NCBI GenBank assembly: GCA_051654865.1
Contig: JBOFYV010000104.1
Coordinates: forward strand, 1 to 64,000
DNA from: JBOFOR01 sp051654865
Lineage (GTDB): Bacteria; Bacillota; Clostridia; Peptostreptococcales; Peptostreptococcaceae
Length of the DNA: 64,000 nucleotides
Direction: 5' to 3'
The translations under genes were made by a program, and so were the position numbers. The notes beneath the pieces were generated by a model, which saw only the letters and a list, made by a program, of their open reading frames with translations, did no database searches and was not told the origin of the DNA. This document shows, one piece after another, positions 35,818 through 45,505 of the stretch; within the stretch, counting starts at the first letter, position 1; each line of letters begins with the position of its first letter.

Positions 35818-37623
35818 GTGGACAGCAAACAAAGTAGAACTAGGAATTTTAGTATAATAGCGCATATAGACCATGGAAAGTCTACCTTAGCGGATAGATT
35901 AATACAACAAACTGGACTTGTTAGTGAAAGAGAGATGAAGGACCAATTATTAGATAATATGGACCTAGAAAGAGAAAGAGGAATCACTATAAAGTTACAA
36001 AATATAAGATTAGTGTATAAAGCTAAGGATGGAAAGGAATATTTCTTAAACCTTATAGATACTCCAGGTCACGTAGACTTTAACTATGAAGTATCAAGAA
36101 GTTTAGCAGCTTGTGAAGGTGCATTATTAGTAGTTGATGCAGCACAGGGTGTTGAAGCTCAGACTTTAGCTAATGTTTACTTAGCTTTAGATCAAGATCT
36201 AGAAATATTACCGGTAATAAATAAAATAGATTTACCAAGTGCAAGACCAGATGAAATAAAAGCAGAAATAGAAGATATAATAGGACTAGATGCAAGTGAG
36301 GCACCTCTTATATCTGCTAAAAGTGGATTAAATATAGAAGATGTATTAGAAGCAATAGTTGAAAAGGTACCAGCGCCACAAGGTGATACAGAAGCTCCTC
36401 TAAAAGCTTTAATATTTGACTCGTATTACGATGCATACAAAGGTGTTGTAGCTTATGTTAGAGTATTTGAAGGTACTGTTAAAAAAGGTATGACGATAAA
36501 AATGATGAATACCAACAAGAAGTTTGAAGTAACTGAAGTAGGTGTTATGGCTCCGGGACAAAGGGAACTAGATGAACTAAGTGCAGGGGATGTTGGTTAT
36601 ATAGCTGCAAGTATCAAAGACATAAGAAGTTGTCAAGTTGGTGATACAATAACAGATGCCCATAACCCAACAGAAGAACATTTACCAGGATATAAAAAAG
36701 CTACTCCAATGGTTTACTGTGGTATATATCCAGGTGAAGGTGAAAAGTATGAAAATGTAAGAGATGCTCTTGAAAAAATGCAAATAAATGATGCAGCCCT
36801 AGAATTTGAAGCAGAAACATCTGCAGCATTAGGGTTTGGATTTAGATGCGGTTTCTTAGGATTATTACACATGGAAATAATACAAGAAAGATTAGAGAGA
36901 GAGTATGATCTTAACTTAGTTACAACGGCCCCTTCTGTTATTTATAGAGTAACAAAAACTGATGGAGAAGTTGTTATGATACAAAACCCAACAAACTTAC
37001 CTGAAGTATCAGAAATAAGACAAATAGAAGAGCCTATAGTTAAGGGTGATATAATAGTGCCAAAAGATTATGTTGGTGTTGTTATGGAGCTATGTCAAGA
37101 AAGACGTGGAACAATGATAAATATGGAGTATATAGATGAAAAGAGAGTTATGCTTCACTATGATCTACCATTAAATGAAGTTGTTTATGATTTCTTCGAT
37201 GCCTTAAAATCTAGAACAAGAGGATATGGTTCTCTAGATTATGAAGTAAAAGGATATGTTCCTTCTAAACTTGTAAAGTTAGATATATTAATAAATAAAG
37301 AACAAGTAGATGCACTTAGCTTTATAGTTCACGAAACTCGTGCTTATCCAAGAGGAAAGGCTATGTGTGAAAAATTAAAGAATGAAATACCAAGACATCA
37401 ATTTGCTGTACCTATACAAGCAGCAGTTGGAAACAAGGTAGTAGCAAGAGAAACTATAAGTGCACTTAGAAAAGATGTACTTGCTAAATGTTACGGTGGA
37501 GATATATCTCGTAAGAAGAAGCTTCTTGAAAAGCAAAAAGAAGGTAAGAAACGTATGAGACAAATCGGATCTGTAGAAGTACCTCAAAAGGCATTTATGT
37601 CAGTACTAAAATTAGATGAATAA
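35818..37623 (+). CDS. lepA: Elongation factor 4 (LepA)
   Basis: 601 residues, family length. GTPase motifs IAHIDHGKSTLADRLI, DTPGHVDFNYEVSR and NKIDLPSARP; the C-terminal LepA domain ends in KGYVPSKL..GDISRKKKLLEKQKEGKKRMRQIGSVEVPQKAFMSVLK in pieces. Back-translocating ribosomal GTPase, with proposed roles in initiation and 30S maturation. GTG start behind AAGGAGGAA. Confidence 0.97.
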   Translation: MDSKQSRTRNFSIIAHIDHGKSTLADRLIQQTGLVSEREMKDQLLDNMDLERERGITIKLQNIRLVYKAKDGKEYFLNLIDTPGHVDFNYEVSRSLAACEGALLVVDAAQGVEAQTLANVYLALDQDLEILPVINKIDLPSARPDEIKAEIEDIIGLDASEAPLISAKSGLNIEDVLEAIVEKVPAPQGDTEAPLKALIFDSYYDAYKGVVAYVRVFEGTVKKGMTIKMMNTNKKFEVTEVGVMAPGQRELDELSAGDVGYIAASIKDIRSCQVGDTITDAHNPTEEHLPGYKKATPMVYCGIYPGEGEKYENVRDALEKMQINDAALEFEAETSAALGFGFRCGFLGLLHMEIIQERLEREYDLNLVTTAPSVIYRVTKTDGEVVMIQNPTNLPEVSEIRQIEEPIVKGDIIVPKDYVGVVMELCQERRGTMINMEYIDEKRVMLHYDLPLNEVVYDFFDALKSRTRGYGSLDYEVKGYVPSKLVKLDILINKEQVDALSFIVHETRAYPRGKAMCEKLKNEIPRHQFAVPIQAAVGNKVVARETISALRKDVLAKCYGGDISRKKKLLEKQKEGKKRMRQIGSVEVPQKAFMSVLKLDE

Positions 37624-37644
37624 GAATTTAAAATAAAAAATACG

Positions 37645-37679
37645 AAATGGGAGTTAGACTATGTCTATCTCCCATTTTA
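37645..37679 (+). terminator. Terminator after lepA
   Basis: AAATGGGAG/CTCCCATTT stem with an inner TAGAC..GTCTA pairing and a T-rich tail. Confidence 0.85.
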
Positions 37680-37804
37680 TTTATATATAATCAAAAATTT
37701 AATAATTAAATAAATAATGGTAATAATAAATTTATAAAAAGTCATTATGTAATTATATCATAGAAGACTTATTATACACTCATGAAATAGTAAGGAGGAA
37801 AGTC

Positions 37805-39130
37805 ATGAGCAACGAGCTTAAAAAGACATTAGGGTTGTCAGCAGCCCTTTCAACAGTAGTAGGTATGGTTATAGGTTCTGGAGTTTTCTTTAAACCTCAG
37901 GCCATATATACAGCGACAAATGGAGCACCAGGATTAGGTATAATAGCTTGGATTTTAGGTGGAATCATAACTATAACAGCAGGATTAACAGCAGCAGAGA
38001 TATCAGCAGCAATACCTAAAACTGGTGGTATGATGGTTTACATTGAAGAAATTTATGGAGAAAAACTAGGTTTTTTAACAGGATGGATGCAGACTGTTTT
38101 ATTTTTTCCAGGAACAGCAGCAGCACTAGCTGTAGTTTTTGCTCAACAAGTAGCAGAATTAATGGGATATGCTTCTACACAAATGAGTATAGTTTTACCT
38201 GTTGCAGTAGGTGTAATATTACTGGTTGCACTTTTAAATACAATCGGTTCATCACTAGGAGGAACAATACAAACCGTAGCAACAGTTGGTAAATTAGTGC
38301 CCCTTATACTAATAATAATATTTGGATTTGTTAAAGGAAACGGAAATCCAATTATACAGCCTTTAGTAGGTCCAGGTGTAAGTGTAGGAGGAGCTTTAGG
38401 GTCTGTCTTAATAGCAACATTATTTGCATATGACGGATGGATAAATGTAGGAGCAATAGCTGGAGAAATGAAAGAGCCAGGTAAAGATTTACCACGAGCT
38501 ATTGTTGGAGGATTATCTATAGTTATGGCAGTTTATATAATAATAAATTTAGCATACTTATGGGTAGCTCCTGCATCAGAATTAATGAATGCTACAGCAC
38601 CAGCTGCACTTGTAGCAAATAAAATATTTGGTCCAATAGGAGGGAAAATTATAACTGTTGGAATCTTAATTTCAGTATTTGGTGCATTGAACGGATATTT
38701 ATTAACTGGACCTAGAGTACCATATGCATTGTCTACACTTGGAGTTTTCCCTGGAAGTAAAGCTTTTGCTAAACTAAACAAAGGAGGATCTCCATCTAAT
38801 GCAATATGGTTAATTGCAGTATTAGCATCTTTATATGCTTTATCTGGGCAATTTAACTTGTTAACGGACTTAACAGTATTTACGATTTGGGTATTCTATG
38901 TTTTTACGTTTATAGGAGTTATGAAGCTTAGAAAAGACAAGCCTGACTTAGAAAGACCTTATAGAGTACCACTGTACCCGGTTATACCTTTAATAGCAAT
39001 ATTTGGTGGACTATTTGTTATAGTAAATCAGTTGATAACGTCAACACTTATAGCACTTGGCGGTATAATAATAACATTAATAGGAATACCTGTTTATTCA
39101 GTAACAAGTAAAAATAGAATAAATAAATAA
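37805..39130 (+). CDS. APC-family amino acid permease
   Basis: 441 residues with about 12 membrane helices. The unwound first helix GMVIGSGVFFKPQAIY, PKTGGMMVYIEEIYG in helix 2-3 and LFAYDGWINVGAIAGEMKEPGKDLPRAI are marks of APC exchangers close to SteT (serine/threonine exchange) and LAT types. Given the serine and threonine deaminases 28-32 kb upstream, hydroxy-amino-acid transport is plausible but not shown. RBS TAAGGAGGAAAG. Confidence 0.85.
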   Translation: MSNELKKTLGLSAALSTVVGMVIGSGVFFKPQAIYTATNGAPGLGIIAWILGGIITITAGLTAAEISAAIPKTGGMMVYIEEIYGEKLGFLTGWMQTVLFFPGTAAALAVVFAQQVAELMGYASTQMSIVLPVAVGVILLVALLNTIGSSLGGTIQTVATVGKLVPLILIIIFGFVKGNGNPIIQPLVGPGVSVGGALGSVLIATLFAYDGWINVGAIAGEMKEPGKDLPRAIVGGLSIVMAVYIIINLAYLWVAPASELMNATAPAALVANKIFGPIGGKIITVGILISVFGALNGYLLTGPRVPYALSTLGVFPGSKAFAKLNKGGSPSNAIWLIAVLASLYALSGQFNLLTDLTVFTIWVFYVFTFIGVMKLRKDKPDLERPYRVPLYPVIPLIAIFGGLFVIVNQLITSTLIALGGIIITLIGIPVYSVTSKNRINK

Positions 39131-39135
39131 GTGAT

Positions 39136-39190
39136 AAACCTCATAAAATAGATATAGCATGAAAATGTTAAACTAATTTATGAGGTTTTT
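39136..39190 (+). terminator. Terminator after permease gene
   Basis: AAACCTCATAAA/TTTATGAGGTTT arms with a 30-nt loop and T run. Confidence 0.7.
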
Positions 39191-39291
39191 ATATATTAAG
39201 AAATTATATTTAATTATTATAAATTCATAGATAGAAAGATAGTAAAAGGGTATAATTTAAATTGGATATTATATGAAAAGAGGAATAAAGC

Positions 39292-40416
39292 ATGTTTGGA
39301 TTATACATACATATACCATTCTGTGTGAGTAAATGTAATTACTGTGATTTTAACTCATATAAAATGGATAAAAAGATAAAAGATAGATATCTTAAAGATT
39401 TAAAAGTAGAAATGAACATTTATAAAAATGATTTAAAAGAAGTTACGAGTATATTTATAGGAGGAGGGACTCCTAGTATACTAACTAGTGAAGAAATAAA
39501 AGATTTATTTGAAAGCATAAGAGAAAACTTCAATATAACAAAAGATGCAGAAATAACCATTGAATGTAATCCTGGAACGTTAACATTAGAAAAACTAAAT
39601 ACAATGAAGAATGTTGGTATAAATAGATTGAGTATGGGATTGCAAGCAATACAAAACTATCATTTAAAGGGTATAGGAAGGATACATACTTATGAAGAGT
39701 TTGAAAAAAACTATAAGCAAGCACTAGAAGTAGGGTTTAAAAATATTAACATAGATTTGATGTATGCTTTACCAAATCAAAAACCAGATGAATGGAAAGA
39801 TACATTAGAGAAAATAGTTAGTTTAGAACCAGCACATATATCAGCGTATTCTCTTATATTAGAAGAAGGCACAAAGCTTTATGAAATGTATGAGAATAAT
39901 GAATTTAGGCTTACAGATGAAGATGTTGACATAAAGATGTATAACTATACAATAGAGTATTTAAAATCCAATGGATATACTCAGTATGAAATATCTAATT
40001 ATAGCAAGGATGGATATGAGTGTGCACACAATATACTATATTGGAAGTGTAAAAACTATATAGGGCTGGGTGCAGGGGCATCTGGATATATTGAAGATAT
40101 AAGATACAGTAATATAAATTCTTTAGAAGATTATCATAAAAAAATCATTTTGAATAAAAAACCAATAGAAGAAATGGAAGCTTTAAGTATAAAAGATAAG
40201 ATTCAAGAAAAAATATTTATGGGACTTAGAATGAATGAAGGTATAAAGTTTATAGACTTTAAAAAAGAGTTTAAAATAGACTTTGAGGCAAAATATAATG
40301 ATATAATTAAAGAGTTAGTAACAAAAGAGTTAATAAAAAAAGATGAAAATGGAATAAAATTAACTCAAATAGGTAGAGAAATATCAAATAGTGTTTTTAT
40401 AGAATTTATGGATTGA
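39292..40416 (+). CDS. hemW: Radical SAM heme chaperone HemW
   Basis: 374 residues. Radical SAM motif CVSKCNYC at residues 11-18 followed by DF, GGGTPS at about 57, and the SMGLQA segment. The family lacks residues for coproporphyrinogen oxidation and is now viewed as a heme-transfer protein. It precedes hrcA as in most Firmicutes, but a promoter for the heat-shock operon lies between them. Confidence 0.9.
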   Translation: MFGLYIHIPFCVSKCNYCDFNSYKMDKKIKDRYLKDLKVEMNIYKNDLKEVTSIFIGGGTPSILTSEEIKDLFESIRENFNITKDAEITIECNPGTLTLEKLNTMKNVGINRLSMGLQAIQNYHLKGIGRIHTYEEFEKNYKQALEVGFKNINIDLMYALPNQKPDEWKDTLEKIVSLEPAHISAYSLILEEGTKLYEMYENNEFRLTDEDVDIKMYNYTIEYLKSNGYTQYEISNYSKDGYECAHNILYWKCKNYIGLGAGASGYIEDIRYSNINSLEDYHKKIILNKKPIEEMEALSIKDKIQEKIFMGLRMNEGIKFIDFKKEFKIDFEAKYNDIIKELVTKELIKKDENGIKLTQIGREISNSVFIEFMD

Positions 40417-40426
40417 TTAAAAAGTA

Positions 40427-40455
40427 TTGACAAAGAAAAAAAATCGTGATATATA
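40427..40455 (+). promoter_or_regulatory. SigmaA promoter of the hrcA operon
   Basis: TTGACA (40427-40432), 17-base gap, TATAAT (40450-40455); a perfect consensus match. Confidence 0.92.
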
Positions 40456-40470
40456 ATATATATAATCTTT

Positions 40471-40497
40471 TTAGCACTCGAAAAAAGTGAGTGCTAA
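40471..40497 (+). promoter_or_regulatory. CIRCE operator
   Basis: Perfect inverted repeat TTAGCACTC-N9-GAGTGCTAA, the HrcA binding site, just downstream of the expected transcription start and before the hrcA RBS. It makes the operon self-repressed until heat shock. Confidence 0.98.
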
Positions 40498-40513
40498 CAG
40501 CGAGGAGGCAAGT

Positions 40514-41533
40514 ATGGAACTTAACGAAAGAAAACTGAATATCCTCAAAGCTATAGTTAAAGATTATATAGAGACGGCTGAGGCCGTAGGGTCTAGAACC
40601 ATATCTAAAAAACATGACTTAGGAATTAGTGCAGCGACCATAAGAAATGAGATGGCTGACTTAGAAGAATTAGGCTATCTTATACAGCCACATACTTCAG
40701 CAGGTAGAGTACCATCAGAAAAAGGCTACAAGTTGTATGTAGATATGCTTATGAGTCAAAGTGAATTAAGTGATGATGAAAAAAGATTAATAGAAGGTTG
40801 TGTAAATACAAATATAAATCACATAAAAGATTTGATTCAAGAGACTTCTAAGCTATTATCTCAGCTAACGAACTATACAACAGTAGCTGTAGCAAACAAT
40901 GTTCAAAGTCATAGTGTTATTAAACATATACAACTAGTAAGTATAAGCGATAATAAGATTTTGTTAATCGTTGTCACTGATAAAGGTGATATAAAAAATG
41001 CAAACTTAACAACGAGTGTTTACTTAGATCAATCTAAGTTAAACATAATTTCTGATAGTCTAACTAATAAGTTAGGTGGTAAAAACATAACAGATTTAGA
41101 TGATAGGTTAATTGCATTTATAAAGTATGAAATAAGTGAATATTCTTCTTTTATAGATCAACTATTGAATGCATTAAATTTTGAATCAGTTGAAGAAGAA
41201 CTACTATATAGTTTAAATGGAGCAACAAATATATTTAATTATCCTGAATTTAACGACATACTTAAAGCTAAATCTTTCTTAAAGATGATAGAAAAGAAAG
41301 ATAATATTGAAAGTATGGTTAAGTCAAAAGGAATACAAAAGGATAATATAAACATAGTAATAGGTAGTGATAATAACTGCGAAGTGGCTCAAGATTGCAG
41401 TATAGTAACAGCAACTTACGAGATAGATAAAAATTTAGTCGGTCGAATAAGTTTTATAGGGCCTACTAGAATGGATTATTCAAGAATATATGCAATAGTA
41501 AATTATATGAGTTTATTATTAAATAAAAAATAA
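40514..41533 (+). CDS. hrcA: Heat-inducible repressor HrcA
   Basis: 339 residues from the ATG at 40514, 5 nt behind GAGGAGG; the longer frame runs into the CIRCE repeat. N-terminal winged helix with AVGSRTISKKHDLGISAATIRNEMADLEELGYL, then HTSAGRVPSEKGY, both diagnostic. Binds CIRCE with help of GroEL and represses chaperone genes. Confidence 0.97.
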   Translation: MELNERKLNILKAIVKDYIETAEAVGSRTISKKHDLGISAATIRNEMADLEELGYLIQPHTSAGRVPSEKGYKLYVDMLMSQSELSDDEKRLIEGCVNTNINHIKDLIQETSKLLSQLTNYTTVAVANNVQSHSVIKHIQLVSISDNKILLIVVTDKGDIKNANLTTSVYLDQSKLNIISDSLTNKLGGKNITDLDDRLIAFIKYEISEYSSFIDQLLNALNFESVEEELLYSLNGATNIFNYPEFNDILKAKSFLKMIEKKDNIESMVKSKGIQKDNINIVIGSDNNCEVAQDCSIVTATYEIDKNLVGRISFIGPTRMDYSRIYAIVNYMSLLLNKK

Positions 41534-41575
41534 AATAATCATTAATGATTAAAACTTAACTAAGGGGTGTAGATC

Positions 41576-42145
41576 TTGGAAGAAAAAAACATACAACAAG
41601 AAGAGTTAGAAAAAGAGACTTTAGTAGATGAACTAACTGAAGATGCTGAGGTTAAAAATGAAGAAGATACAGTAGAAGATAATGTATCTGATATAAATGA
41701 AAAATTAGAAGAAAAAAAACTAAAAGAAGAAATTGATTCTTTAAATGATCAATATACAAGACTTCAAGCTGATTACTCAAACTATAGAAGAAGAACTCAA
41801 CAAGAAAAAGAAACTATAGGAATATTTGCAAATGAAAAAATATTGAATGATTTAATTCCAGTCATAGATAATATGGAAAGAGCACTAGAAGCTTGCGAAG
41901 ATAAAGAAAATACAATGTATCAAGGAATAGACTTAGTATATAAGCAACTTCAAGGTACTTTAACGAAGTTTGGAGTTGAAGAAATAGAAGCTCTAGACTT
42001 AGAATTTGACCCTAACCTACATCTAGCTGTAATGCAAGAAAGCATAGATGGTGTAGAACCTAATAAAGTAGTTATGGTATTACAAAAGGGATATAAATTA
42101 GGAATAAAAGTATTAAGACCAAGTATGGTTAAAGTTTCTTGTTAA
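41576..42145 (+). CDS. grpE: Nucleotide exchange factor GrpE
   Basis: 189 residues from a TTG behind AAGGGGTG. Acidic N-terminal tail, long coiled coil, then RLQADYSNYRRRTQQEKE, the four-helix part, and the beta wing VVMVLQKGYKLGIKVLRPSMVKVS. Releases ADP from DnaK. Compare the divergent GrpE-like protein at 9929-11077. Confidence 0.96.
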   Translation: MEEKNIQQEELEKETLVDELTEDAEVKNEEDTVEDNVSDINEKLEEKKLKEEIDSLNDQYTRLQADYSNYRRRTQQEKETIGIFANEKILNDLIPVIDNMERALEACEDKENTMYQGIDLVYKQLQGTLTKFGVEEIEALDLEFDPNLHLAVMQESIDGVEPNKVVMVLQKGYKLGIKVLRPSMVKVSC

Positions 42146-42223
42146 TACGAAAACTTTAATATTAAAAATAAAATCAATTAATTAAAATATAAAATATTTT
42201 AAACCAATTAGGAGGAAAGAAAA

Positions 42224-44059
42224 ATGGGAAAAGTAATAGGAATAGATTTAGGAACAACTAACTCTTGTGTTGCAGTATTAGAAGGTGGAGAACCTCAAGT
42301 AATAACAAACTCTGAAGGTATGAGAACAACTCCATCAGTAGTAGCATTCACTAAAGATGGAGAAAGAATAGTAGGAGAACCAGCAAAAAGACAAGCTGTT
42401 ACAAATGCTGATAGAACTATAATATCTATAAAAACTCACATGGGAACAGAACATAAGGTTGATATAGATGGTAAAGGATTCACACCTCAAGAAATATCTG
42501 CTATAACATTACAAAAGTTAAAAGCGGACGCAGAAGCTTACTTAGGTCAATCAGTAACAGAAGCTGTTATAACAGTTCCAGCATACTTTACAGATGCTCA
42601 AAGACAAGCAACTAAAGATGCAGGAAGAATAGCAGGTCTTGATGTTAAGAGAATAATAAATGAACCTACAGCTGCAGCATTAGCTTATGGTATGGATAAA
42701 TTAGATCAAGAAAAGAAAATATTAGTATTTGACTTAGGTGGAGGAACATTCGACGTTTCTGTACTTGAAATAGGAGATGGAACTTTTGAAGTTTTAGCTA
42801 CTGCTGGTAACAACAGATTAGGTGGAGATGACTTTGACCAAATATTAATAGATTATTTAGCAGATGAGTTTAAAAAAGCAGAAGGTGTAGACTTAAGAAA
42901 TGATAAAATGGCTCTTCAAAGATTAAAGGAAGCTGCTGAAAAGGCTAAGAAAGAATTATCTTCAACAATGTCAACTAATGTTAACTTACCTTTCATAACA
43001 GCTACAGCTGAAGGACCAAAGCATTTAACTATGGATATAACAAGAGCTAAATTTGATGAGTTAACTGCTAACTTAGTAGAAAAAACTATGGAACCAACAA
43101 GAAGAGCATTACAAGATGCAGGACTTTCAACTTCTGAAATAGATGATGTATTATTAGTTGGTGGATCTACAAGAATACCAGCAGTTCAAGATGCTGTTAA
43201 GAAGTTCATAGGAAAAGAACCTCATAAAGGTATAAACCCAGATGAATGTGTTGCAGTAGGTGCTGCTATACAAGCTGGAGTATTAACTGGTGAAGTTAAT
43301 GACTTATTACTTTTAGATGTTACTCCATTATCTTTAGGAATAGAAACTATGGGTAACGTAATGACTAAGATAATAGAAAGAAATACAACTATACCAACTA
43401 AGAAATCACAAACATTCTCAACTGCTGCTGACAACCAAACAGCTGTTGATATACATGTTCTTCAAGGTGAAAGAAGTATGTCTTTCGATAATACTACTTT
43501 AGGTAGATTCCAATTAACAGATATACCACCAGCTCCAAGAGGAATACCTCAAATAGAAGTTACATTTGATATAGATGCTAACGGTATAGTTCACGTTACT
43601 GCTAAAGATTTAGGAACAGGAAAAGAGCAAAAAGTTACTATAACTTCAGGAACTAACTTGTCAGAAGAAGAAATACAAGCAAAAGTAAAAGAAGCAGAAA
43701 TGAATGCTGAAGCAGATAAGCAAAAGAAAGATAAGATAGAAGCTGTTAACCAAGCTGATTCTACTATATATCAAACAGAAAAAACTTTAAAAGAAGCTGA
43801 AGATAAAATAAGTGCAGAAGATAAGAGTGCAGTGGAAGCAGCTATAACTGAATTAAAGGCAGTTAGAGACAAAGAAGCTGCAACTGCAGAAGAAATAAAC
43901 AAAGCTATAGAAGAAGTAATGAATAAATTCCACAAAATATCTGAAGCTATGTACCAACAAGCACAACAAGCTCAAGGTGAACCTCAAGCAGAACAAGCAG
44001 CATCTCAAGATGATAATGTAGTAGATGCAGATTTTACAGAAGTAAATGATGAAAAATAA
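42224..44059 (+). CDS. dnaK: Chaperone DnaK (Hsp70)
   Basis: 611 residues. GIDLGTTNSCVAVLEGG, DLGGGTFDVSVLEIGDG and LLVGGSTRIPAVQDAV for ATP binding, the linker DLLLLDVTPLSLGIE, substrate domain, helical lid and an acidic, Gln-rich tail. Complete canonical DnaK. RBS TTAGGAGGAAAG. Confidence 0.98.
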   Translation: MGKVIGIDLGTTNSCVAVLEGGEPQVITNSEGMRTTPSVVAFTKDGERIVGEPAKRQAVTNADRTIISIKTHMGTEHKVDIDGKGFTPQEISAITLQKLKADAEAYLGQSVTEAVITVPAYFTDAQRQATKDAGRIAGLDVKRIINEPTAAALAYGMDKLDQEKKILVFDLGGGTFDVSVLEIGDGTFEVLATAGNNRLGGDDFDQILIDYLADEFKKAEGVDLRNDKMALQRLKEAAEKAKKELSSTMSTNVNLPFITATAEGPKHLTMDITRAKFDELTANLVEKTMEPTRRALQDAGLSTSEIDDVLLVGGSTRIPAVQDAVKKFIGKEPHKGINPDECVAVGAAIQAGVLTGEVNDLLLLDVTPLSLGIETMGNVMTKIIERNTTIPTKKSQTFSTAADNQTAVDIHVLQGERSMSFDNTTLGRFQLTDIPPAPRGIPQIEVTFDIDANGIVHVTAKDLGTGKEQKVTITSGTNLSEEEIQAKVKEAEMNAEADKQKKDKIEAVNQADSTIYQTEKTLKEAEDKISAEDKSAVEAAITELKAVRDKEAATAEEINKAIEEVMNKFHKISEAMYQQAQQAQGEPQAEQAASQDDNVVDADFTEVNDEK

Positions 44060-44163
44060 GTTACACAAATAAAAAAATTTGTATATAATTAATATAGAAG
44101 AAAAGAGTATTTTTTCATAAGCATAACATCATTAATAAATGAAATTAAATGCTTAAAATAATG

Positions 44164-44203
44164 ATAATAGCTTGTAGTATGATATTCTACAAGCTATTAT
44201 TTT
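44164..44203 (+). terminator. Hairpin between dnaK and dnaJ
   Basis: ATAATAGCTTGTAG/CTACAAGCTATTAT perfect 14-base arms with a 9-nt loop and TTT after it. Likely a partial terminator or processing hairpin that lowers dnaJ relative to dnaK. Confidence 0.75.
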
Positions 44204-44239
44204 GTAATAGTAATGTTGATATTAAGGTGGTGACAGTAA

Positions 44240-45391
44240 TTGAGTACTAAAAGAGACTACTATGAGGTTTTAGGTGTAGATAAAAATGCAGATGATCAAG
44301 CGCTTAAAAAAGCTTATAGAAAATTAGCAATGAAATATCATCCAGATAGAAATCCTGATGATAAGGAAGCAGAAGAAAAGTTTAAAGAAGTAAATGAAGC
44401 ATACGAAGTATTATCGGACAGTACAAAAAGACAAACTTATGATCAATTTGGTCATGCAGGAATGAATGGTCAAGCTGGATTTGGTGGTCAAGGATTTGGA
44501 GGCCAAGGCTTCGGAGGATTTGAAGATATATTTGGAGATATATTTGGAGATATGTTTGGAGGCGGCTTCGGTGGAGGAAGACCAAGAAGAAGAGGGCCAG
44601 AACGTGGAGCTGATATGAGACAAAGTATCGAGATAACTTTTGAGGAAGCTGCATTTGGTAAGAAAACATCGATAAAAGTCAATAGAAGTGAAGAGTGTAG
44701 TGAATGTAATGGAACAGGTGCAAAGACGGGAACATCTACAAAAACTTGTCCAACATGTAATGGAGCAGGAGAAGTTAGAACAGTTCAAAGAACTCCTTTT
44801 GGAAATGTAGCCAGCTCTAGAACTTGTAGTACATGTCAAGGAGAAGGTGAAGTAGTAGAATCACCATGTCCAAAATGTTCAGGTAAAGGAAGTACTAGAA
44901 AAGTTAAAACTATAGAAGTTGATATTCCAGCAGGGATAGATGATGGTCAAATGATAAAGCTTTCAGGTCAGGGTGAACTTGGAAGTAAAGGTGGACCAAG
45001 AGGAGACTTATATATAGTAGTTAATGTTAAGAATCATCAATTATTTACAAGAGAGGGATTTGATATATACTTCGATATGCCAATAACATTTGCACAGGCA
45101 GCTCTTGGAGATGATATTGAGGTTCCAACATTAGATGGTAAGGTTAAATACTCAATCCCAGAAGGAACTCAAACAGGAACAGTATTTAGACTTAGAGAAA
45201 AAGGAATAACGAGGCTTAGAGGTAATGGAAGAGGAGATCAATATGTAAAAGTTGTAGTTGATACACCTAAGAAATTAAATGAAAAGCAAAAAGAGTTATT
45301 AAGAGAGTTTGCTAAAGAATGTGGAGAAGATGTTCACGAAAAGAAAACTACTTTTGGTCAAAAGATTGAAAATATGTTTAAAAAAAAATAG
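44240..45391 (+). CDS. dnaJ: Chaperone DnaJ
   Basis: 383 residues from TTG behind AAGGTGGTG. J domain with HPD in YHPDRNPDD, a Gly/Phe-rich region (about 70-115), four zinc-binding CxxCxGxG-type repeats (CSECNGTG, CPTCNGAG, CSTCQGEG, CPKCSGKG) and the C-terminal substrate part. Stimulates DnaK ATPase. Confidence 0.98.
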   Translation: MSTKRDYYEVLGVDKNADDQALKKAYRKLAMKYHPDRNPDDKEAEEKFKEVNEAYEVLSDSTKRQTYDQFGHAGMNGQAGFGGQGFGGQGFGGFEDIFGDIFGDMFGGGFGGGRPRRRGPERGADMRQSIEITFEEAAFGKKTSIKVNRSEECSECNGTGAKTGTSTKTCPTCNGAGEVRTVQRTPFGNVASSRTCSTCQGEGEVVESPCPKCSGKGSTRKVKTIEVDIPAGIDDGQMIKLSGQGELGSKGGPRGDLYIVVNVKNHQLFTREGFDIYFDMPITFAQAALGDDIEVPTLDGKVKYSIPEGTQTGTVFRLREKGITRLRGNGRGDQYVKVVVDTPKKLNEKQKELLREFAKECGEDVHEKKTTFGQKIENMFKKK

Positions 45392-45425
45392 AAAGATTCT
45401 AGGAATTTCCTAGAATCTTTTTTTG
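45392..45425 (+). terminator. Terminator of the heat-shock operon
   Basis: AAAGATTCTAGGAA/TTCCTAGAATCTTT stem with T run. Confidence 0.9.
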
Positions 45426-45505
45426 TATAACAAAAGATAACATGTATTTTAAATAAACATAGTATATATTAAAGAAGACTATATAGTTACAAATGGAGGG
45501 GTAAT

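Noticed and set aside
37680..37800. Riboswitch or T-box before the amino-acid permease gene
   Set aside because: No T-box sequence or other conserved leader motif; only weak A/T-rich pairing.
40487..40513. Upstream GTG start for hrcA
   Set aside because: It lies inside the CIRCE repeat; the ATG at 40514 follows GAGGAGG.
44382..44839. Minus-strand open frames across dnaJ
   Set aside because: They are frame shadows of the Gly- and Cys-rich dnaJ sequence with odd composition and no binding sites.
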